This document shows positions 9,519-17,117 of a DNA stretch of 64,000 bases, piece after piece. The position numbers and the translations under genes are program-made. How positions within the stretch are numbered: the first letter of the stretch is position 1; each line of letters starts with the position of its first letter. The stretch comes from Clostridiaceae bacterium (GTDB taxonomy: Bacteria > Bacillota > Clostridia > Clostridiales > Clostridiaceae): assembly GCA_902363375.1 (NCBI GenBank), contig CABIZX010000004.1, positions 186,001 to 250,000 on the forward strand, read 5' to 3'. The notes beneath the pieces were generated by a model. That model ran no database searches, was not told the origin of the DNA, and saw only the letters and a program-made list of their open reading frames with translations.

Positions 9519-9555
9519 AAAGGAGTTATCTCTAAAACTTTGAGATAACTCCTTT
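9519..9555. terminator. Intrinsic terminator after the M42 peptidase gene
   Basis: A perfect 14-bp stem, AAAGGAGTTATCTC at 9519-9532 with its complement at 9542-9555, and a 9-base loop. It lies 50 bases beyond the stop of the minus-strand peptidase gene. The T tract is modest in both directions. Confidence 0.82.
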
Positions 9556-9606
9556 ATTTACTATAAACTTTTCATAATAGAATTTTATACTAACACTATC
9601 TATAGT

Positions 9607-10611
9607 TTATTCTTTATCAAAATCAAACTCTTTATTTATATAGTTTACTAAAAGTTCGATAGATGCATTAGTATCATCCATGCTTATTAGTGCATTAGGT
9701 CCATGTACATATCTAGTTGCTACTGATATTCCTGCTGCTCTAACACCAAAGTTAGATTTATTAATAGCTCCTGCATCTGTTCCTCCACCATCTATAACAT
9801 CTAATTGATACTTAATATTATTTTCTTTAGCACAATTAACCATTTCTTCAACTAAATATTCATTACATATAACTGAACCATCAGAAACTTTGATTGCTGT
9901 ACCTCCGCCAACTTTATTACTACCTTCTGGGCAATTTGGGAAGTCATGGGCTGTAGTAACATCTAAAGCTATCCCTAAGTCTGGGTTAATTCTATTAGAT
10001 GCTACAGTTGCTCCTCTAAGTCCTACTTCTTCTTGTGTTGAAAATACAAAATATAAATCATTATATGGTTTATCAATTTTCTTTAAAGCTTCAATCAATA
10101 TATAACAGCCAATTCTATCGTCTAAAGCCTTACCTGTTACATTATTTTCTTTTAGCTCTACATAATCACCTACATATGATGCTACATCTCCAACTTTAAT
10201 ATACTTTTCTGCTTCTTCTTTACTACTAGCTCCTATATCTATATATAATTTTTTAGTATCTGTAGCTAATTCCTTTTCTTTAATTGTACTTGCTACTAAA
10301 CCAACTACTCCATTTTTAAATTTTACTCTATTCATGGATGTACCAATAACTGGAATGCCACCTAAAGCTCTTACTCTAATAGTTCCCTTATCCTCTATTT
10401 TTACAACTTGAAATCCTATTTCATCCATATGAGCAGAGGCCATAATTTTTTTCTTATTTTCCCCTATCCCCGCTTTATAAACTATTAAATTTCCAAGTGC
10501 ATCTACTGTAATCTCATCCGCTAAATTTCTTACTTCTTCTCGTATTACATTTCTTATTTCTCTTTCATATCCACTAACACCAAAAGCATTAATTAATTTT
10601 TCTAATAACAT
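9607..10611 (-). CDS. M42 family metallopeptidase (glutamyl aminopeptidase-like)
   Basis: A 334-residue cytoplasmic dinuclear aminopeptidase. The metal ligands of the M42 family are visible in order: AHMDEIGF (His, about residue 61), ALDDRIGCY (Asp, about 163), STQEEVGLRGA (catalytic Glu and ligand Glu, about 190-200), ALDVT (Asp) and RYVHGPNAL (His near the C-terminus). Members such as YsdC, FrvX and PepA-type enzymes trim peptides as large tetrahedral particles. The ATG is preceded by a GGGGGTAAAT-type site. It appears monocistronic. Confidence 0.95.
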   Translation of the reverse strand: MLLEKLINAFGVSGYEREIRNVIREEVRNLADEITVDALGNLIVYKAGIGENKKKIMASAHMDEIGFQVVKIEDKGTIRVRALGGIPVIGTSMNRVKFKNGVVGLVASTIKEKELATDTKKLYIDIGASSKEEAEKYIKVGDVASYVGDYVELKENNVTGKALDDRIGCYILIEALKKIDKPYNDLYFVFSTQEEVGLRGATVASNRINPDLGIALDVTTAHDFPNCPEGSNKVGGGTAIKVSDGSVICNEYLVEEMVNCAKENNIKYQLDVIDGGGTDAGAINKSNFGVRAAGISVATRYVHGPNALISMDDTNASIELLVNYINKEFDFDKE

Positions 10612-10784
10612 AATATTTACCCCCTACATATGTAAATTTATTCTATATCTATATATGTTATCATAATATTCTATCAAATTCTATAAAAACTTCGTATATC
10701 GAAATTTAAAATTTTCATGAAGATTTATAGTTAAAATTTATTGATTTTATAATTTTATATTGCTATACTAACAATATAATTTAT

Positions 10785-10862
10785 GGTGATGGAGTTCACC
10801 TTAACCGCAATTGCTAATGACTCCTACAGACAACGCTATAGTTGCATCTGTAGGAGTTTTTT
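10785..10862 (+). promoter_or_regulatory. Fluoride (crcB-motif) riboswitch with terminator expression platform
   Basis: The sequence GGTGATGGAGTTCACC, then TTAACCGC, then TGCTAATGACTCC matches the fluoride riboswitch core: the GGNGAUGGNGUUCNCC hairpin, the AACCGC linker and the pseudoknot strand. The 3' end of the aptamer (CTCCTACAGA, 10821-10830) can instead pair with TCTGTAGGAG (10847-10856) to make a 10-bp terminator stem followed by six T. This gives a clear on-switch: fluoride binding holds the aptamer and prevents termination. It sits 43 bases before the antiporter gene. Confidence 0.95.
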
Positions 10863-10905
10863 ATGTTTAAAATAATTAAATATTTATTTTTAAAGGAGGG
10901 CTATC

Positions 10906-12090
10906 ATGGCTACTAGCATAGCAATAATCATACTTCTTGCTATTATTTTTAATACTGTATTTGAAAAAATTAAACTTCCTGGACTTTTAGGAATGTTAAT
11001 CCTAGGAATTCTTATAGGTCCTTATGGGTTTAACTTGATTAGTAGAGACCTATTAAGTATTTCCCCTGATCTACGTAAAATAGCTCTTATTGTTATCTTA
11101 TTGAGAGCAGGACTTGGTATTAAAAAATCCGATTTAAAGGAAATAGGACGTCCCGCAATAAAAATGAGTTGTATTCCTGGTATATTAGAAGGATTTACCA
11201 TAGCCTTTATATCTACTAAGTTTTTAGGATTTACCTTTATTCAAGGAGGGATACTTGGATTTATAATTGCAGCTGTTTCACCAGCTGTAGTTGTTCCTCA
11301 GATGATTAATTTAATGGATAATAAACTCGGTACTAACAAAGGCATTCCAACATTAATATTGGCCGGCGCCTCTATTGATGATGTGTTTGCGATTACTATA
11401 TTAAGTAGTTTTCTTGCATTATATTCAGGTAAAAGTGTTAATATATTCTCTCAACTTATACAAATTCCCATATCTATATTACTAGGTATAGGATTAGGAT
11501 TATTATTTGGTCTTGGATTAATATATTTATTAAAGAATTTTAATATAAATGATGTAAAAAAAGTATTAATTATTTTAGCTCTCTCTGTACTTCTAACTAC
11601 TCTTGAAACTATATTTAAGGACAAAATATTGATTGCAAGCTTATTGGGAGTTATGACTATTGGATTTATTCTTACTGAAAAACTCCCTAAAATATCTACA
11701 CCCCTTTCACAAGGATTAAATAAGTTATGGGTATTTGCAGAAATTTTACTTTTTGTATTAGTTGGAGCTGAAGTAAATATTGCTGTAGCTTTTTCATCAG
11801 GTGCAATCGGTATATTAATTATTTTTATAGGATTAATCGGTAGAAGTGTTGGTGTAATTATTTCACTAATAGGTACTAATTTAAATATAAAAGAAAGACT
11901 CTTCTGTGTTATATCTTATATTCCTAAAGCAACAGTTCAAGCTGCTATGGGGGCATTGCCCTTATCCCTAGGAGTTGTTTCTGGAGATTTAATTCTTGCT
12001 ATATCAGTATTGTCCATTTTAGTTACAGCTCCTTTAGGAGCTATTGGAATAAAGTTTTTTAGTAAGTCTTTATTAGAAATGCAAGATTAA
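10906..12090 (+). CDS. Cation:proton antiporter under fluoride riboswitch control
   Basis: A 394-residue protein with about 12 hydrophobic segments and no large C-terminal domain. LAGASIDDVFAITIL (about 145-160) carries a paired DD motif as in CPA2-type electrogenic antiporters, and the N-terminal LPGLLGMLILGILIGPYG is the family's first helix. Fluoride riboswitches are known to precede CrcB/Fluc channels, EriC-F antiporters and Na+/H+ antiporters, so this protein likely helps the cell survive fluoride, either by ion balance or by direct export. ATG with AAAGGAGGGCTATC upstream. Antiporter call is firm; the fluoride role rests on the riboswitch. Confidence 0.9.
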   Translation: MATSIAIIILLAIIFNTVFEKIKLPGLLGMLILGILIGPYGFNLISRDLLSISPDLRKIALIVILLRAGLGIKKSDLKEIGRPAIKMSCIPGILEGFTIAFISTKFLGFTFIQGGILGFIIAAVSPAVVVPQMINLMDNKLGTNKGIPTLILAGASIDDVFAITILSSFLALYSGKSVNIFSQLIQIPISILLGIGLGLLFGLGLIYLLKNFNINDVKKVLIILALSVLLTTLETIFKDKILIASLLGVMTIGFILTEKLPKISTPLSQGLNKLWVFAEILLFVLVGAEVNIAVAFSSGAIGILIIFIGLIGRSVGVIISLIGTNLNIKERLFCVISYIPKATVQAAMGALPLSLGVVSGDLILAISVLSILVTAPLGAIGIKFFSKSLLEMQD

Positions 12091-12245
12091 ACATAAATTA
12101 ATGATATTAGATATAGAATTATTGATTTTCAATTTACTTTATTTATTGAATAATTAATAGTTCTATATTCTTTAATATAAATTTTTTTAATAAACTTATC
12201 TATTACTGTTGACTTTTAACTAGTAAAGTAATAATATTAATTAGT

Positions 12246-12455
12246 AGAAAGAATTATATACCTCGGTAGGTGAGGTTACTACAAGGATACGGGTTGCTGC
12301 CGTAAAAGAGTGGAAACATTCTTAACTGGTTAGCAGGTTTTGCCGAACAAAGAAGGCTTAATCTAATGCAATTTCATTGCCTTGCAGAGCTAAAACTTGA
12401 ACGAGTCATACTTTTTAAGTATTTACCTGCGTTTAAGTTTACGGAGGTTTTTTTA
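12246..12455 (+). promoter_or_regulatory. M-box (ykoK-type) Mg2+ riboswitch and terminator
   Basis: TAGGTGAGGTTACTACAAGG at about 12267, followed by GGATACGGGTTGCTGCCG, and later CAGAGCTAAAACTTGAACGA, match the conserved M-box strands. Downstream, AACTTGAACG and CGTTTAAGTT can pair, and ACCTGCG opposes CGGAGGT directly before a T run at 12448-12454, giving a terminator and alternative folds. High Mg2+ is expected to favour termination. The first reading frame after it is the 37-codon ORF at 12484, then mgtE at 12816. Confidence 0.93.
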
Positions 12456-12483
12456 TTTGAGAAATTTTAGGAGGTGTAAGAAA

Positions 12484-12597
12484 CATGGACGATGGTAGTA
12501 GTAATATTAGCAATGAAGATTCGATATATATATTGTTTAATGCGACAAGCAAATTCTATGTGGATTCTTACCCTCTTTATGGTATAAAATGAAATAG
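12484..12597 (+). CDS. 37-residue small ORF between the M-box and mgtE
   Basis: ATG at 12484 has a strong ribosome binding site, AGGAGGTG at 12470-12477, followed by 37 codons and TAG. The N-terminal half is acidic and polar (MDDGSSNISNEDS); the C-terminal half is hydrophobic with two cysteines and aromatic residues (ILFNCDKQILCGFLPSLWYK). It is the first frame after the M-box terminator, so low Mg2+ should induce it. It could be a short membrane peptide acting on Mg2+ transport or a leader peptide. I recognise no family. Evidence is the ribosome binding site and position only. Confidence 0.55.
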
Positions 12598-12673
12598 ATT
12601 ATTTATGAAATAATCTATTATCTATTTATGATAAATTCCATAAATGGATAAAAATATTACATAGTTATTTATC

Positions 12674-12705
12674 AATGCATTAAATATTAAATTTAATGCA
12701 TTTTT
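12674..12705 (+). terminator. Terminator-like hairpin between the small ORF and mgtE
   Basis: AATGCATTAAAT (12674-12685) and ATTTAATGCATT (12691-12702) form a perfect 12-bp stem with a 5-base loop and five T at 12701-12705. A further perfect 11-bp inverted repeat lies at 12593-12619, and TAGTCAA/TTGACTA at 12760-12781 just before the mgtE ribosome binding site. Transcription may be attenuated again before mgtE, or mgtE may have its own promoter. Confidence 0.65.
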
Positions 12706-12815
12706 ATATCTTCATTGTTTTTTACCCACTACAACCTAAAAATTATAATTTTTCAATTTTAGTCAATACTTATTTTGACTAATTATAGTGTATTGAATTA
12801 ATAGGAGGGGTAGCA

Positions 12816-14153
12816 ATGGAAAATACAATCAGACTAATCAATGAAAAAAAATTCATTGATGCAAGAAAAACTCTTGAAAACAAGAATGTAGTAGATATAG
12901 CAACTTTGCTTGGAGAAATGGATAAGGAGTCTGTAGTTAAAATCTTTAGAGTACTTCCTAAAGATATGGCAGCAGATGTCTTCGCATATCTAGACCATGA
13001 AGAAAGACTATTTATAATCAATTCTATTACTGATATTGAAATTTCAAATATCATAAATGACTTATTTATTGATGATACTGTAGACTTTTTAGAAGAACTA
13101 CCTGCTAATGTGGTAAAAAAAGTTTTAAGAAATACTGATGAAAATACTCGTAAAATAATAAATCAAATTTTAAAGTATCCTGAAAGTTCAGCAGGAAGTA
13201 TAATGACTATAGAGTATGCTGACTTAAAAAAGCACATGACTGTAAATGAGGCTATTTCCCATATAAAGAAAACCGGCATAGATAAAGAAACAATTAATAC
13301 TTGCTATGTTTTAGGTGACAATAGAGAGCTTCAAGGAATCATTTCACTAAGAAAGCTTATTTTAAGCGATGGTAATGTATTAATTGAAAATTTAATGAAA
13401 ACCGAATTTATATATGTTAATACCCTAGATGACCAAGAAAATATAGCTCAACTATTTAAAAAGTATGATCTATTATCTATTCCCGTTACTGATAACGAAA
13501 AAAAACTAGTTGGAATAATTACCATTGATGATATAGTGGACATTATAGATCAAGAAAATACAGAAGATCTTCAAAAGATGGCAGGTATGGAACCTAATGA
13601 AGAAGAATATCTAAAAACTAGTGTATGGAGCCTAGCTAAGCATAGAATCCTCTGGCTTCTTGTATTAATGATTTCAGCAACTTTTACAGGAAATATTATA
13701 AGAAGATTCGAAGATGTTCTATCCTCTGTAGTTATTCTAGCAGCCTTTATTCCAATGCTTATGGATACTGGTGGTAATGCAGGTTCTCAATCTTCAACAC
13801 TTGTTATAAGAGGGCTTGCTTTAGGAGACATAAAACTATCCGATGGATTTAAAGTTATGTTTAAAGAACTTGGAGTTAGTATTATTACTGGTTCTATTCT
13901 TGCATTTGTGAACTTCTTAAGAATATACTTTTTTGAAAAAACTAGTCTTATGATTTCTATAACTGTATGTATCAGCTTATTCTGCACTGTAGTTGTAGCT
14001 AAAATAATAGGGGGCATACTTCCTATATTAGCTAAAAAATTAAAACTAGATCCAGCTATTATGGCTAGTCCACTAATCACAACTATAGTAGATGCTGTAG
14101 CTTTAACACTATACTTTACACTATCTGTGAACTTATTAAATCTAGCTGTTTAA
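12816..14153 (+). CDS. mgtE: Magnesium transporter MgtE
   Basis: A 445-residue protein with the full MgtE order: N-terminal helical superhelix domain (about 1-125), two CBS domains (about 130-250), the connecting plug helix, and five transmembrane helices (about 280-440) with the pore-lining GGNAGSQSSTLVIRGLALGD signature. MgtE is a homodimeric Mg2+ channel gated by Mg2+ binding to the N and CBS domains. ATG with AGGAGGGG upstream. The M-box about 360 bases upstream agrees with this role. Confidence 0.97.
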   Translation: MENTIRLINEKKFIDARKTLENKNVVDIATLLGEMDKESVVKIFRVLPKDMAADVFAYLDHEERLFIINSITDIEISNIINDLFIDDTVDFLEELPANVVKKVLRNTDENTRKIINQILKYPESSAGSIMTIEYADLKKHMTVNEAISHIKKTGIDKETINTCYVLGDNRELQGIISLRKLILSDGNVLIENLMKTEFIYVNTLDDQENIAQLFKKYDLLSIPVTDNEKKLVGIITIDDIVDIIDQENTEDLQKMAGMEPNEEEYLKTSVWSLAKHRILWLLVLMISATFTGNIIRRFEDVLSSVVILAAFIPMLMDTGGNAGSQSSTLVIRGLALGDIKLSDGFKVMFKELGVSIITGSILAFVNFLRIYFFEKTSLMISITVCISLFCTVVVAKIIGGILPILAKKLKLDPAIMASPLITTIVDAVALTLYFTLSVNLLNLAV

Positions 14154-14165
14154 CTCAAAATGACT

Positions 14166-14220
14166 AAAAGGCTGTTTTAAAATTAACTGGACCTTAGTTA
14201 ATTCTAAAACAGCCTTTTTC
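14166..14220 (+). terminator. Intrinsic terminator of mgtE
   Basis: AAAAGGCTGTTTTAAAATTAAC pairs with a 22-base right arm ending AACAGCCTTTT with one mismatch, followed by T. It lies directly after the mgtE stop. Confidence 0.9.
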
Positions 14221-14242
14221 TTTATATAGAATATAGATAATA

Positions 14243-14276
14243 AAAATAGAACTACAAGACCTCAAGTCTGTAGTTC
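14243..14276 (-). terminator. Terminator of zinc-ribbon gene copy 1
   Basis: On the minus strand GAACTACA and TTGTAGTTC frame a stem-loop followed by ATTTTTATT, immediately after the stop of the 51-residue gene. Confidence 0.75.
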
Positions 14277-14291
14277 CATAGAAAATATATA

Positions 14292-14447
14292 CTATCTTCT
14301 ATTTCTTTCTGCTTTTCTTGCTTTTCTGCACTCTGGGCATCTTACTGGATCATTTTCAAATCCTTTTTCAGCGTAGAAAGCTTGTTCTCCTTCTGTAAAT
14401 AAAAATTCTTTACCACAGTCTTTACATACTATTGTCTTATCTGCCAT
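14292..14447 (-). CDS. Small zinc-ribbon protein (CxxC-x25-CxxC), paralogue 1
   Basis: A 51-residue protein: CKDC near residues 8-11 and CPEC at 37-40 would bind one zinc; between them is the conserved FTEGEQAFYAEKGFENDPVRC stretch, read as FTEGEQAFYAEKGF then ENDPVRC, and the C-terminus is very basic (RKARKAERNRR). The basic tail suggests RNA or ribosome binding. It matches the 'probable zinc-ribbon' family common in clostridia; function unknown. ATG with GGAGGAATTGAA upstream. It has its own promoter (TTGAAA, 17 bp, TAAACT) and a structured leader shared with the two other copies in this window. Confidence 0.93.
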   Translation of the reverse strand: MADKTIVCKDCGKEFLFTEGEQAFYAEKGFENDPVRCPECRKARKAERNRR

Positions 14448-14531
14448 TTCAATTCCTCCATTTTTAAAGATTTACATTCAATTAACTAATTCCCTAAAAA
14501 CGGAGAAAGTTATAATAGATGTGAATCTTTT
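14448..14531 (-). promoter_or_regulatory. Structured leader RNA of zinc-ribbon gene, copy 1
   Basis: The transcript contains an outer stem AAAGAUUCACAU (14530-14519) with AUGUAAAUCUUU (14477-14466), one mismatch, and an inner hairpin UUCUC/GGGAA (14507-14503 with 14494-14490). CUCCGU in the inner hairpin (14505-14500) can instead pair with AUGGAG of the Shine-Dalgarno (14461-14456). The same elements occur in copies 2 and 3, with changes that keep the pairs. Predicted to control translation. Confidence 0.65.
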
Positions 14532-14719
14532 TATTTTATGGTTTCAGTTTATCACTTTGCTAGTTAAATTTCAAGTATTTTTTGAATAGTTTCCACCTTT
14601 TTTGCATAAATTATAAGTCTATTCAATTTTTCAGATAATTTTTATCTTATATAGTAAATTTACCTTTATATTTCAATATACAACCTTAATTTTATATTTC
14701 AATTTATAACTATAATTTC

Positions 14720-14757
14720 ATAAAAAAATAAAGCTACGAGAATAACTTCTCATAGCT
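14720..14757 (-). terminator. Terminator of zinc-ribbon gene copy 2
   Basis: Minus strand GCTATGAGAA and TTCTCGTAGC pair (one U-G) around four bases, followed by TTTATTTTTTTA. Confidence 0.85.
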
Positions 14758-14779
14758 CCTATTGAAATATTAAATATTA

Positions 14780-14935
14780 CTATCTTCTATTTCTTTCTGC
14801 TTTTCTTGCTTTTCTGCAATCAGCACATCTTACTGGATCATTTTCGAATCCTTTTTCAGCGTAGAAAGCTTGCTCTCCCTCTGTGAATATGAATTCGTTT
14901 CCGCAATCTTTGCATGTTAATGTTCTATCTGCCAT
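14780..14935 (-). CDS. Small zinc-ribbon protein, paralogue 2
   Basis: A 51-residue protein nearly identical to the copy at 14292-14447: CKDC at 8-11, CADC at 37-40, the same central FTEGEQAFYAEKGF and the same basic tail. Differences are conservative (for example RTLT for KTIV after the first four residues, NEFIF for KEFLF). ATG with GGAGGAATGAAA upstream. Its own promoter (TTGTAT, 17 bp, TATACT) and leader precede it and a terminator follows, so it is a separate transcription unit between the first copy and the helicase gene. Function unknown; zinc binding is inferred from the four cysteines. Confidence 0.93.
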   Translation of the reverse strand: MADRTLTCKDCGNEFIFTEGEQAFYAEKGFENDPVRCADCRKARKAERNRR

Positions 14936-15025
14936 TTTTCATTCCTCCATTTTTAAAGATTTACTTTTAACTAACTGATTCTCTAAAACTGGAGAAAAGT
15001 GTTATTAATCTTAAATCTTTATTCT
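14936..15025 (-). promoter_or_regulatory. Structured leader RNA of zinc-ribbon gene, copy 2
   Basis: A perfect 10-bp outer stem UAAAGAUUUA (15021-15012) with UAAAUCUUUA (14963-14954), an inner hairpin UUCUC/GAGAA (14996-14992 with 14983-14979), and CUCCA able to pair with UGGAG of the Shine-Dalgarno. The same architecture as copies 1 and 3. Confidence 0.65.
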
Positions 15026-15091
15026 TTTATTTTGTATTTACTACTCTTTCAGTATATCATGATAATGAGAATAATACAATACATATTAAAT

Positions 15092-16534
15092 TTATTTTCT
15101 TGCTTTTTCTAATTTAACCTTTTTTCCTTTAATAACTATTTCTTTATATTTTTTTAGTAGTATATTACCTTTGTTATTAAGTATATCAACATAAGAAATA
15201 TTATCTTGTATATCTATTATACCTATGTCTTCCCCCTCTAATTCTTGGAGATTGCTTAATGCTCCCACTATATCAATATTTCTTATTTTTTTCTTCTTAC
15301 CAGCACTGATATAAACTTTCATAATATCCTTATGAATTACTTTTTTTCTACTTACTTTCTCTTCTTTTAATTGTTTTTGACTATCTTTAAATATAGTTCT
15401 TCCCTCTTTAACTTGTAAGTCACTTGGGAATTCTCCCTTGGTAATACTATATCCTAAATATTCTTCTATAGCGCTTAAAAACTTCTTTTCATAATTAGAG
15501 ACGAAAGAAATGGCAATCCCCTCTCGTCCTGCTCTACCAGTCCTACCTATTCTATGTACATAACTCTCTCTTTCCATTGGAACTTCATAATTGAATACAT
15601 GAGTTATGTTATCTACATGTATACCTCTAGCTGCTATATCTGTAGCAATCAACACCTTAAACTCTCTATTTTTAAACCTCTCCATAGTTTCGATTCTTAC
15701 TCTTTGTTCCATATCCCCATGTAGTTGCTCTACTGAAATACCCTCATCCTTTAAATTCTCATAGACTTTTTTTACCTTATCCTTAGTATTACAAAATACT
15801 ATAGCTGCATCAGGGGTATGTGCATACAAATTCTTCCACAAAGCTTTAAACTTATCTTTATCTTCAATATTTAAATATATTTCCTTTATCTTTTCTCTGT
15901 TAAATACCCTTGACTCTATTTCTAAAAGCTTAGGATTTATCATGTAATTACTACATAACTTCTCTATACTTTCCGATATTGTTGCAGAAAATAAAGCCGT
16001 TGTTCGCTTTTTAGGTAATCTATTTAATATATCACTTACCTGATCTATGAATCCCATATTTAACATTTTATCTGCTTCATCAATAATTACATATTGTAAA
16101 TCTTCAAAATTTAAGTTGCCACGGTTCATATGATCGTTTATTCTTCCCGGAGTTCCTATTACTATATGTACTCTTTGCTTCAACTCTCTTACTTGTTCAT
16201 TAAAAGGTTGTTTCCCAAAAACAGCAGCACATCTAACTTTTTTTAATCTTCCTATATTAGATAAATCATCCTTAACCTGTAATGCAAGTTCCCTAGTTGG
16301 TACTAATACTAATGCACTTACTTTAGATTCTTCCACTTTAACTGAATCACATATAGGAATACCGAAACTAGCTGTTTTTCCACTACCTGTTTGCGATTTT
16401 ACTATAACGTCTTTACCCTCTAAAAGTGTTGGTATAGTTTCCTCTTGAACTTCTGAAGGATTTTCAAATCCTAAATTTTCCAATGCTTTCAATATATTTT
16501 CATCTAAATTATATTTACTAAATCCACTTTTCAT
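15092..16534 (-). CDS. DEAD-box RNA helicase, DbpA-like
   Basis: A 480-residue helicase. ATG at 16534 is chosen for GAGGAGAAGATT directly upstream; an in-frame ATG 33 bases earlier lacks a site. Seen in order: Q motif (FSKYNLDENILKALENLGFENPSEVQ), SQTGSGKT, PTRELALQ, DEAD in VIIDEADKMLNMGF, SAT, then the second RecA lobe with ATDIAARGIHV and HRIGRTGRAG. The last about 75 residues look like the DbpA RNA-binding domain that targets 23S rRNA. It likely acts in 50S ribosome assembly. Zinc-ribbon genes lie on both sides. Confidence 0.92.
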   Translation of the reverse strand: MKSGFSKYNLDENILKALENLGFENPSEVQEETIPTLLEGKDVIVKSQTGSGKTASFGIPICDSVKVEESKVSALVLVPTRELALQVKDDLSNIGRLKKVRCAAVFGKQPFNEQVRELKQRVHIVIGTPGRINDHMNRGNLNFEDLQYVIIDEADKMLNMGFIDQVSDILNRLPKKRTTALFSATISESIEKLCSNYMINPKLLEIESRVFNREKIKEIYLNIEDKDKFKALWKNLYAHTPDAAIVFCNTKDKVKKVYENLKDEGISVEQLHGDMEQRVRIETMERFKNREFKVLIATDIAARGIHVDNITHVFNYEVPMERESYVHRIGRTGRAGREGIAISFVSNYEKKFLSAIEEYLGYSITKGEFPSDLQVKEGRTIFKDSQKQLKEEKVSRKKVIHKDIMKVYISAGKKKKIRNIDIVGALSNLQELEGEDIGIIDIQDNISYVDILNNKGNILLKKYKEIVIKGKKVKLEKARK

Positions 16535-16671
16535 AATCTTCTCCTCAATATTTAATATATAATACACACATCATCATTCCATATGTTATGTGAGCGTATT
16601 TACTTATATATTTCTACTTTTCTAAAAACTTTTATACATCAATAGTATTAATATTATTTATTAAATTCCAT

Positions 16672-16710
16672 TTCAAAAATAAAAGCTATAAGAATTACTT
16701 CTTATAGCTT
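16672..16710 (-). terminator. Terminator of zinc-ribbon gene copy 3
   Basis: A perfect 12-bp stem AAGCTATAAGAA (16683-16694) with TTCTTATAGCTT (16699-16710); on the minus strand it is followed by TTATTTTTG. Confidence 0.88.
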
Positions 16711-16732
16711 CCATTGAAATATTAAATATTAA

Positions 16733-16888
16733 TTATCTTCTATTTCTTTCTGATTTTCTTGCTCTTCTGCAATCAGCACATCTAGTTGGCTCATTTTCAA
16801 ATCCTTTTTCAGCGTAGAAAGCTTGCTCTCCCTCTGTGAATATGAATTCGCTTCCACAATCTCTACATGTTAATGTTTTATCTGCCAT
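16733..16888 (-). CDS. Small zinc-ribbon protein, paralogue 3
   Basis: A 51-residue third copy: CRDC at 8-11, CADC at 37-40, the invariant FTEGEQAFYAEKGF core and a basic tail (RRARKSERNRR). It differs mainly at ENEPTRC versus ENDPVRC. ATG with GGAGGAATTG upstream, a leader of the shared type, a promoter with TTGCAT, 18 bp, TATAAT, and a strong terminator. It stands upstream of the helicase gene and 230 bases beyond the 3' end of clpB. Three retained copies with separate promoters suggest dosage or condition-specific use. Function unknown. Confidence 0.93.
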   Translation of the reverse strand: MADKTLTCRDCGSEFIFTEGEQAFYAEKGFENEPTRCADCRRARKSERNRR

Positions 16889-16972
16889 TTACAATTCCTC
16901 CATCTTAAAGATTCAACTATTATTAACAAATCCTCTAAATGGAGAAAATTATTATATATGTTAATCTTTATT
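16889..16972 (-). promoter_or_regulatory. Structured leader RNA of zinc-ribbon gene, copy 3
   Basis: Outer stem AAAGAUU (16969-16963) with AAUCUUU (16913-16907), inner hairpin UUCUC/GAGGA (16946-16942 with 16935-16931, one U-G pair), and CUCCAU complementary to AUGGAG of the Shine-Dalgarno over six bases. The body between the stems has diverged from copies 1 and 2 while the pairings remain. Confidence 0.65.
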
Positions 16973-17117
16973 TTTATTTTTATTTTTGTGTCAACCACAT
17001 ATTCATTATAGCATATACTTATAATATAATGCAAGCTTTTATTATATATTGGCTATAGAAGATATTAATAATAACTTCATTAAAGCCAGAAATAATTAAG
17101 ATATAAACAACTTAATC

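Noticed and set aside
16535..16567. ATG at 16567 as the start of the helicase
   Set aside because: No ribosome binding site; ATG at 16534 has GAGGAG and fits the family's N-terminus.
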